Assembly: GCF_009764685.1 (NCBI RefSeq)
Contig: NZ_VHLM01000077.1
Span: forward strand, 124,001 to 188,000
Direction of reading: 5' to 3'
DNA: 64,000 nt
Source of the DNA: Flavobacterium sp. I-STPP5a
Lineage (GTDB): Bacteria > Bacteroidota > Bacteroidia > Flavobacteriales > Flavobacteriaceae
Shown here in pieces: positions 16,799-23,505 of this stretch. The position numbers and the translations under genes are program-made. Each line of letters begins with the position of its first letter. Position 1 is the first letter of the stretch. Below the pieces are notes generated by a model. It was not told the DNA's origin. It saw only the letters and a program-made list of their open reading frames with translations, and did not search any database.

Positions 16799-18373
16799 AC
16801 CATTAAGAGAGTTAAGTTTATTAAGTTTTATCAGATGCTAATTTCTTAATAGCATTAATTTTCTTCATTGTTGGAGTACTATTTTTTTTAAACCATTAAG
16901 AGAGTTAAGTTAATTGAGTTGAGCTTTTATGAAAATAGCTTAATGGCCTTAATTTTCTTCATTGTTGGAGCACTTTTTTTTTAAACCATTAAGAGAGTTA
17001 AGTTAATTGAGTTGAGCTTTTATGAAAATAGTTTAATGGCCTTAATTTTCTTCATTGTTGGAGCACTTTTTTTTTCTAACCATTAAGAGAATTAAGTTCA
17101 TTAAGTTTTGTGCTTATGAAAATTCCTTAATGCCCTTAATTTTCTTAATTGTTTAAATCTGTTTTTTTTAAACCATTAAGAGAGTTAAGTTAATTGAGTT
17201 GAGCTTTTATGAAAATAGCTTAATGGCCTTAATTTTCTTCATTGTTGGAGCACTTTTTTTTTCTAACCATTAAGAGAATTAAGTTCATTAAGTTTTGTGC
17301 TTATGAAAATTCCTTAATGCCCTTAATTTTCTTAATTGTTTAAATCTGTTTTTTTTAAACCATTAAGAGAGTTAAGTTAATTGAGTTGAGCTTTTATGAA
17401 AATAGCTTAATGGCCTTAATTTTCTTCATTGTTGGAGCACTTTTTTTTTCTAACCATTAAGAGAATTAAGTTCATTAAGTTTTGTGCTTATGAAAATTCC
17501 TTAATGCCCTTAATTTTCTTAATTGTTTAAATCTGTTTTTTTTAACCATTAAGAGAGTTAAGTTAATTGCGCTGAGCTTTTATGAAAATAGCTTAATGGC
17601 CTTAATTTTCTTCATTGTTGGAGCACTTTTTTTTTCTAACCATTAAGAGAGTTAAGTTAATTGCCTTGAGCTTTTATGAAAATAGCTTAATGGCCTTAAT
17701 TTTCTTAATTGTTGGAGCGTTATTTTTTTAACCATTAAGAGATTAAGTTCATTAAGTTTTGTGCTTATGAAAATTCCTTAATGCCCTTAATTTTCTTAAT
17801 TGTTTAAATCTGTTTTTTTAAACCATTAAGAGAGTTAAGTTAATTGCGTTGAGCTTTTATGAAAATAGCTTAATGGCCTTAATTTTCTTAATTGTTGGAG
17901 CGTTATTTTTTTAACCATTAAGAGATTAAGTTCATTAAGTTTTGTGCTTATGAAAATTCCTTAATGCCCTTAATTTTCTTAATTGTTTAAATCTGTTTTT
18001 TTAAACCATTAAGAGAGTTAAGTTAATTGCGTTGAGCTTTTATGAAAATAGCTTAATGGCCTTAATTTTCTTAATTGTTGGAGCGTTATTTTTTTAACCA
18101 TTAAGAGATTAAGTTCATTAAGTTTTGTGCTTATGAAAATTCCTTAATGCCCTTAATTTTCTTAATTGTTTAAATCTGTTTTTTTTAAACCATTAAGAGA
18201 GTTAATTTAATTGAGTTGAGCTTTTATGAAAATAGCTTAATGGCCTTAATTTTCTTCATTGTTGGAGCACTTTTTTTTTTAACCATTAAGAGATTAAGCT
18301 CATTAAGTTTTGTGCTTATGAAAATTCCTTAATGCCCTTAATTTTCTTAATTGTTTAAATCTGTTTTTTTTGA
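16799..18373 (+). repeat. tandem array of about 17 hairpin units, 91-94 bp each
   Basis: Units begin with ACCATTAAGAGA at 16799, 16892, 16985, 17079, 17172, 17266, 17359, 17453, 17545, 17639, 17731, 17822, 17914, 18005, 18097, 18189 and 18282, with a degenerate unit at 18374. Two versions occur: A (arm with GTTAATTG, loop, CTTAATGGCC, then GTTGGAGC) and B (arm with TTCATTAAG, loop, CTTAATGCCC, then GTTTAAATCTG). After the divergent first unit the order is A A B A B A B A A B A B A B A B. In each unit a 5' arm of about 26-28 bases pairs imperfectly with the 3' arm (about 22 of 26 positions in B) around a loop that nearly always contains TTATGAAAAT; a run of 7-10 T ends every unit. Confidence 0.93.
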
Positions 18374-18400
18374 ACGATTAAGAGATTTAAGATGATTAAG
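18373..18400 (+). repeat. unit arm on the 3' side of the GxxExxY gene (degenerate last unit)
   Basis: A 28-base copy of the 5' arm of the array unit (AACGATTAAGAGATTTAAG and on). It belongs to the degenerate last unit and, with the inverted arm at 18897-18924, brackets the GxxExxY gene; 21 of 28 positions match between the two arms. Confidence 0.7.
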
Positions 18401-18465
18401 CCGTGCGTAAATTCCTTAATAAACTTCATTTTTTTATTTTTTGAATCAGCTTTATTATCTTTTAG

Positions 18466-18873
18466 TTATTCATCTGGTAGCCTTAAAAAATATTCATTAA
18501 TCAAAGGTTTACACGATTTAGAAATATTAATTGTATTGAAATTTATCAGTAATCCCTGTGGCATGCCTAATAATTTCATGTAGGTTAATAGTTTTGCTTC
18601 GTCAATTGGGTGGAATTTTTCAACGGTTTTTAACTCAACAACAATAGCATCATTTACTAGTAAATCCAATCGTAGTGGATGCGCGAGTTCTAAATCATAG
18701 TAATCTATTTCAATATTTAATTGTTGTTTTACATTATACCCGTTTTTTTCTAGCTCATATTTCAAGCATTCTTCATAAATTTTTTCTAATAGTCCTGGTC
18801 CTAGTTTTTTGTGAACTTTTATGGCATAGCCAATAATTTCATAGGATAATTGCGTTATCTCTTTTTTTGTCAT
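18466..18873 (-). CDS. GxxExxY family protein (PDDEXK_3 nuclease fold)
   Basis: A 135-residue protein with the family signature GPGLLEKIY, in which G27, E30 and Y33 make the GxxExxY motif. A nuclease-like core follows: D70 (LRLDLLV), E80-x-K82 (VVELKT) and the helix LLTYMKLLGMPQGLLINF. All expected PD-(D/E)XK residues are kept, so an active nuclease is possible, though the biochemical role of the family is not established to my knowledge. The gene lies between two oppositely oriented copies of the arm of the neighbouring 92-bp hairpin units, which makes it a candidate for the protein that spreads or processes these units. Confidence 0.88.
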   Translation of the reverse strand: MTKKEITQLSYEIIGYAIKVHKKLGPGLLEKIYEECLKYELEKNGYNVKQQLNIEIDYYDLELAHPLRLDLLVNDAIVVELKTVEKFHPIDEAKLLTYMKLLGMPQGLLINFNTINISKSCKPLINEYFLRLPDE

Positions 18874-18896
18874 AAACAGAATTATTTACCTCGTTG

Positions 18897-18924
18897 CTTA
18901 ATTCACTTAACTCTCTTAACGGTT
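18897..18924 (-). repeat. inverted unit arm upstream of the GxxExxY gene
   Basis: Read on the minus strand this is AACCGTTAAGAGAGTTAAG and 9 more bases, the same arm as begins each array unit but in the opposite orientation. It starts the 552-bp unit arm-gene-arm structure (18373-18924). Confidence 0.8.
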
Positions 18925-18981
18925 TAAAAATAAAATCTTATTTAGAATATCGCTAATAATAACATCGAAATTTTGATTCAT
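18916..18981 (-). pseudogene. remnant of the original start of the flavoprotein gene
   Basis: The ATG at 18979-18981 overlaps the GDPD stop codon in ATGA and opens MNQNFDVII, nearly the same as MNQNFDIII of the flavoprotein at 16741. After nine codons the similarity ends and the frame stops at 18916 inside the inverted unit arm. The first 18 bases are identical between the copies; the next codons differ mainly at third positions. Confidence 0.5.
18964..18981. repeat. 18-bp direct repeat, right copy
   Basis: ATCGAAATTTTGATTCAT, identical to 16724-16741 and in the same orientation. Confidence 0.85.
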
Positions 18982-19655
18982 ATTCTATCGGGGAAATCGG
19001 TTATGATTCCGTTTACGTTGTATGTTTTTATTTTTTGAATGTCTTTTACTTCATTTATGGTCCAAGGGAAAACCTGAAAACCTCGTACCTGAATTAGTGC
19101 TGTACTTTCTTTTGTCAATAAATGAAAATACGGATGAATGGATTTTGCTTGTATCGTTTCGGCGAAAGCCAAAGGCAAGTCTAAATCAGTTTCTGTTAAA
19201 ACCCCGATGCCAATTTTGCTATTTAGTAAAGCTACTCGTTGCAACGCGTTCCAATCAAAACTAGAAACTAAAAAATGGTCGTAAGTCCAGCCCTTTTTAG
19301 TAACATACTTTTCAATTAGCGCCACCACTTTATCAGTTGTATCATGACTTTTGAGTTCGATATTGATGAAACACTTTTGGTTCACCAAATCAAAAACTTC
19401 CTCGAGCGTGGGGATTTCGTGTTTTCCTTCTATTAAAAAAGCCTTTAATTCCGGCAAAGATAATACGTTTACAAAACCTTTTCCATCTGTTGTTCGGTCA
19501 ATTGTTTCGTCGTGAATTACGATTATTTCACCATCAGCACTCAAATGCACATCGAGTTCAATGGCGTTTACTTGCAGGTCCAATGCTTTTTGAAACGAAA
19601 CCAAAGTATTTTCGGGTTCGAATCCTTTTGCGCCGCGATGTCCAATTTTGAGCAT
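18978..19655 (-). CDS. glycerophosphodiester phosphodiesterase
   Basis: A 225-residue GDPD-family enzyme that splits glycerophosphodiesters into glycerol 3-phosphate and an alcohol. Conserved residues are seen: GHRG with H6 and R7, PENT with E15, ELDVHLSADGEIIVIHD with E33, D35 and H48. No signal peptide, so cytoplasmic, unlike periplasmic GlpQ. The stop codon overlaps an ATG in ATGA, the relic junction to the flavoprotein gene. Confidence 0.93.
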   Translation of the reverse strand: MLKIGHRGAKGFEPENTLVSFQKALDLQVNAIELDVHLSADGEIIVIHDETIDRTTDGKGFVNVLSLPELKAFLIEGKHEIPTLEEVFDLVNQKCFINIELKSHDTTDKVVALIEKYVTKKGWTYDHFLVSSFDWNALQRVALLNSKIGIGVLTETDLDLPLAFAETIQAKSIHPYFHLLTKESTALIQVRGFQVFPWTINEVKDIQKIKTYNVNGIITDFPDRI

Positions 19656-19683
19656 TGTCTTTTAATTTTGGTAAAGGTAAACA

Positions 19684-19714
19684 TAAAAAAAACGCCTTCA
19701 TTTCTAAAGGCGTT
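19684..19714 (-). terminator. intrinsic terminator of the maltose/starch operon
   Basis: AACGCCTT and AAGGCGTT form an 8-bp stem and the minus strand continues with seven T. It lies 21 bases after the stop of the last amylase gene. Confidence 0.85.
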
Positions 19715-19735
19715 CTGGTGTTATTATTTTTAGAC

Positions 19736-21388
19736 TTATTTTTTTAATTCTAATAAAATGATGTCAAATTCAGTATCGAATGTAACTTTTCCATTTGCAA
19801 CTACCGATTCTTTCTCAGAATACGCATCTTTCACTTTGGTTCCGTCAGCGAAAATAGTTCCAACTGAAAGTTCTTTAGTGCCAATCGTTAAATCCAATGC
19901 AACAACCACTTTATCTGTATAATCTTCCTTTGAGAAAGTTCTTGAAAAAGTATAGGGTTGAGCCGAAATTTGTTTGTGAATTCCTGCTCCAACTGAAGGA
20001 TGGTTTTTTCGGAATTGACCTAATTTTTGCCAATGCAGCAGTGTTTTTTGAGTTTCAGGATTCGATTTAATAGCGTCCCAATTCATAAAAGATCGTAAGG
20101 TTGCATCGCCTTGTGTTCCTTCAATTACCAACGAACGAGCGCTTTCGTCACCATAATACACTTGCGATATACCCGGCGAAAGCAATAATTTGGTTCCCGT
20201 TTCCTTATTTTTAGTGCGTTTTGCATCAAACGGTGCACCATCGTCGTGCGATGACATATAGTTCAAGACACTAAAGCCTTTTAAGTCATTATTCAGTTTA
20301 TTTGAATATTTAGAGAAAATAAATTCATAGTCTTTTTGTGCATCCCATTTGAATTCGAAATTGATCATGTTGTTGAAACCATTCTTAAAGTAGTTTACTT
20401 TTTTATCGCCAAAATCAAAATCTTGACCGCCACTGATGCCATAATTGTAAACTTCGGCTATGGTGTAAAAGGAATTGTTATCCAATACTTTTGTTGGATT
20501 GTTTTTTTTCCAAGTTTCAAAAGTGTAATCACATTGGGTCTTGAAATCGGCCCAAACCGTTTCATCGGTATGTTTTACAGTGTCTCCCCGGTATCCGTCA
20601 ATTCCGTAATCCGAAATATAATCTGTTAACCATTTGATGATGTAATATTTTGGCGCTTTTGGATAACCTGTGCGTGCAAAAAAAGCATCGAGTTCTTTCA
20701 TTTCTTGTTCGTAACGTCCTTCTTTTTTCCATTTTTCGATTAAAAAAGGAGGTAAAGCCACAGCTTGATTGCTTTCTGTTTTTATATCCGGAAGATTGGA
20801 TACCAGGGTACAAGCGGTTGTGTTTTCAAATGATTTGTAATCGCAAGTTGGTCCTGTTCGTACCCAATCTTGCGGCCAAACTGTATCTTCAGCAGTAACC
20901 GGTCCAGTGTGATTGATTACGCCGTCAAGAATAATTCGGATTCCGTGTGAGTGTGCTTTTTGAACTAATGCTGCTAAATCTTCTTTCGTTCCAAAGTTTG
21001 GGTCTAAAGCCGTCCAATCTTTGGCCCAGTAGCCGTGAAAGCCATAACTCAAACCAGTGCCTTCGTCAACGCCGTCGTGAATTTGTTCCACCACTGGCGT
21101 AAACCAAATGGCATTAATGCCGAGTTTGTCAAAATAGCCTTCGTCAATCTTTTGAGAAATCCCTTTGATGTCGCCACCTTCAAATCCGCGTAGTTTTCCT
21201 GTGGTTTTATTTCTGTTAAAGTTTAAGTCGTTGGATTTGTCGCCATTATTAAAACGATCCGTCATCAAAAAGTACACATTCGCTCCTTCCCAAACGAAAG
21301 GAGTTTTGTTACTTTCAACAACTGTTTGTGCATTGGAGCAACTGTTTAAAGTTATCATTGTCAATAGTAAAAGAGAGTATTTTTTCAT
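19736..21388 (-). CDS. GH13 alpha-amylase family lipoprotein
   Basis: A 550-residue lipoprotein (TLNSC, lipobox C17) with a GH13 (beta/alpha)8 domain. Catalytic residues: nucleophile D269 in GYRGDTVKH, acid/base E312 in TIAEVYN and D382 in SSHDDG; DGVINH is the usual first conserved region. It ends in a short beta-sandwich C-domain. It should cut alpha-1,4-glucans in the periplasm or at the outer membrane. Last gene of the minus operon, 86 bases after the other GH13 gene. Confidence 0.93.
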   Translation of the reverse strand: MKKYSLLLLTMITLNSCSNAQTVVESNKTPFVWEGANVYFLMTDRFNNGDKSNDLNFNRNKTTGKLRGFEGGDIKGISQKIDEGYFDKLGINAIWFTPVVEQIHDGVDEGTGLSYGFHGYWAKDWTALDPNFGTKEDLAALVQKAHSHGIRIILDGVINHTGPVTAEDTVWPQDWVRTGPTCDYKSFENTTACTLVSNLPDIKTESNQAVALPPFLIEKWKKEGRYEQEMKELDAFFARTGYPKAPKYYIIKWLTDYISDYGIDGYRGDTVKHTDETVWADFKTQCDYTFETWKKNNPTKVLDNNSFYTIAEVYNYGISGGQDFDFGDKKVNYFKNGFNNMINFEFKWDAQKDYEFIFSKYSNKLNNDLKGFSVLNYMSSHDDGAPFDAKRTKNKETGTKLLLSPGISQVYYGDESARSLVIEGTQGDATLRSFMNWDAIKSNPETQKTLLHWQKLGQFRKNHPSVGAGIHKQISAQPYTFSRTFSKEDYTDKVVVALDLTIGTKELSVGTIFADGTKVKDAYSEKESVVANGKVTFDTEFDIILLELKK

Positions 21389-21474
21389 TTTTTTAGTAGT
21401 AAATAATTTGATTTTGAAACATATAAGTCATATTAGTTATTTTCAAATTTCTTAAATGACTTTTATGGTTTATA

Positions 21475-23352
21475 CTATTTCAACTCTAAAATCAAAACCG
21501 ATTTAGCTTCGATTTTAATTTCATTGGTAACGTCAAAAGTAAGTTCAGAAATAACGTCTTTTCCTGATTGAAAGTTTTTAATGTTCTCTTTAAAACGATC
21601 GGTTTTTATCGTTTTGGTTTCGTTACTGTTGTTCATCACAACCATTACCGTTTCATCATTGTTGTATCTAAAATATACATACACATTGTTTTCTGGAATG
21701 TAATGTGTCATTTTTCCGGTGTGAATGGCTGTTTTTAATTTCCTCCAATTGAATAATTTAGCCGTAAAATCAAAGTATTCGTTTTGGGCTACAGATCGTC
21801 CTTCTTTAGTAAAAGCATTGTTTGCATCGCCATTCCAACCTCCTGGAAAATCTTGACGAATATCAGCATCACCTTTGTTTTTATCACCGTCCATTCCTAT
21901 TTCGCTACCGTAATACAATTGAGGAATTCCGCGAACAGTTGCAAGAATCGTCATGGCCATTTTGTATTTCCTAATGTCTTTTCCATAAGTTTCATTGATT
22001 CGATTCGTGTCATGATTCTCCGCAAAAATTAAAATATTGTTTGGGTTTGGATATAAAAAATCATTCGAGAAATTGTCGTAAAATCGCATCACGCCTTTGT
22101 CCCATCCTGCATCGTCTTCGTTGAATGCTTTGGTTGTAGCTTCGTAAAGTGTGAAATCCATCACACTTGGTAAGTTTGAGTTGTAGTTTTGGATTGCTGA
22201 AATTTTACTGTCTTTTTGCCAATAGGCCATTTGAGCTTGACTCTGCATCCAAACTTCGCCAACAATATTAAAATTTGGGTATTCGTTGGTAATGGCTTTT
22301 GTCCAAGTTGCAATTCCTGCGGGATCGGAATAGTTGTAAGTGTCTACTCGAAATCCATCCAAATCAGCTGATTCAATCCACCAAATGACGTTTTGAATCA
22401 AGTATTTTAGAGTCAAAGGATTTTTCAAATTCAAATCGGGCATCGATGGTACGAACCAGCCGTCAATAGCTACTTTTTTATCGATTTCAGCTGCGTTGAT
22501 ATCATGAATAACAGTTCGTTTGTGATTGGTTTGAGTGTATTTTTCAAATTGGTTAATCCAATCTTTGGTGGGTAAATCTTTGATCATCCAGTGTTCAATT
22601 CCCCAATGGTTGGTGACATAATCCATCACTAGTTTCATGTCTCTTTTATGCATTTCAGAGGCCAATCTAGCATAATCAGCATTAGTTCCATAACGTGGAT
22701 CAATTTTATACACATCAGATTGTCCGTAGGTGTGATACGAAAATTTAGCATCGTTGTCTTCGCAAAGCGGCGTGCTCCAAATGGTTGTTGCGCCTAAGGA
22801 CGAAATGTAATCTAGGTTTTTAATAATTCCTTCAATATCGCCACCGTGTCTTCCGCCTGGTAAATCTCTATTAAATTTTTCTTGGGTCGAATTTTCACTG
22901 TCGTTATTTGCGTTCCCATTCGCAAAGCGGTCTGGCATTAATAAATACATCATATCAGAAGAATCAAAGCTTTTGCGGTGCGCAGAATTTTCTCTTCTTT
23001 GCTTCAAAGAATATTTTTGTGTAAACCTTTCGTTGTTTTTACTTTTGAAAGTAAATAGGAGATCAGAGGCGGGTACTTTTTTGGTGTCTATTGTGACAAA
23101 AAGATAGTTTTGATTTTCTGTCTTTTGAACGGAACTTATTTTTATTCCATTAGAAACGGTGACGTGGTTTTCAGAAATGTCCTTGCCATAAAACAGAATT
23201 TGCAACTCAGTGTTTTTCATTCCTGCGTACCAAAATGGAGGTTCCATTTTGTCAATTTGAGCGTGTAACGTTACAGACATAAAAACAAGGAATAAAGTTA
23301 ATTTTTTTATCAAACTTTTATTTTGAAACTGTGCTGAGAAAATAGAATTCAT
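21475..23352 (-). CDS. GH13 cyclomaltodextrinase/neopullulanase-like amylase
   Basis: A 625-residue exported enzyme similar to SusA. A signal peptide (ending VTLHAQ) follows a longer than usual N-terminal region; the next part (about 35-125) is the N-terminal beta-sandwich of cyclomaltodextrinase-type enzymes (PPFWYAGMKNTELQILFYG). GH13 residues: D337 in DGFRVDTYN, E366 in IVGEVW and D448 in ENHDTNR. It likely hydrolyses imported malto-oligosaccharides in the periplasm. Lies between the GH65 gene and the second amylase gene in one operon. Confidence 0.93.
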   Translation of the reverse strand: MNSIFSAQFQNKSLIKKLTLFLVFMSVTLHAQIDKMEPPFWYAGMKNTELQILFYGKDISENHVTVSNGIKISSVQKTENQNYLFVTIDTKKVPASDLLFTFKSKNNERFTQKYSLKQRRENSAHRKSFDSSDMMYLLMPDRFANGNANNDSENSTQEKFNRDLPGGRHGGDIEGIIKNLDYISSLGATTIWSTPLCEDNDAKFSYHTYGQSDVYKIDPRYGTNADYARLASEMHKRDMKLVMDYVTNHWGIEHWMIKDLPTKDWINQFEKYTQTNHKRTVIHDINAAEIDKKVAIDGWFVPSMPDLNLKNPLTLKYLIQNVIWWIESADLDGFRVDTYNYSDPAGIATWTKAITNEYPNFNIVGEVWMQSQAQMAYWQKDSKISAIQNYNSNLPSVMDFTLYEATTKAFNEDDAGWDKGVMRFYDNFSNDFLYPNPNNILIFAENHDTNRINETYGKDIRKYKMAMTILATVRGIPQLYYGSEIGMDGDKNKGDADIRQDFPGGWNGDANNAFTKEGRSVAQNEYFDFTAKLFNWRKLKTAIHTGKMTHYIPENNVYVYFRYNNDETVMVVMNNSNETKTIKTDRFKENIKNFQSGKDVISELTFDVTNEIKIEAKSVLILELK

Positions 23353-23505
23353 TTAAAAACTTTTAAATAGTGTAAGCATTGCTGTTCTTTCGATGGCTAC
23401 TTTTGAAACTTTTTTAAGTAAACAATCCCAACGTGAATTGGAATTGTTGTTTTGCTGGTTAAGGCGTGTTAAATGATAGATTGTACTACAAGTTCTAACA
23501 TTTTC

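Larger units (their letters stand above)
16742..18963. mobile_element. putative inserted block: hairpin array plus GxxExxY gene
   Basis: The 2222 bases between the two 18-bp direct repeats hold only the array of hairpin units, the GxxExxY gene and an inverted unit arm. The right repeat still overlaps the stop of GDPD by ATGA, which would be the old operon junction. This supports insertion of the block, or of a smaller ancestor that later grew, at the junction. No known transposase is present, so calling it mobile is inference. Confidence 0.5.

Noticed and set aside
16892..18360. Minimal reading frames (ATG AAA ATA GCT TAA or ATG AAA ATT CCT TAA) in the loop of the units
   Set aside because: Only four codons long, with no ribosome-binding context; more simply explained as part of the conserved loop and arm sequence.
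16799..18373. CRISPR array
   Set aside because: Units are 91-94 bases and nearly identical along their full length; there are no unique spacers and no cas genes.
16742..18963. Retron or group II intron
   Set aside because: No reverse transcriptase gene is present, and the hairpin units do not show the intron domains.
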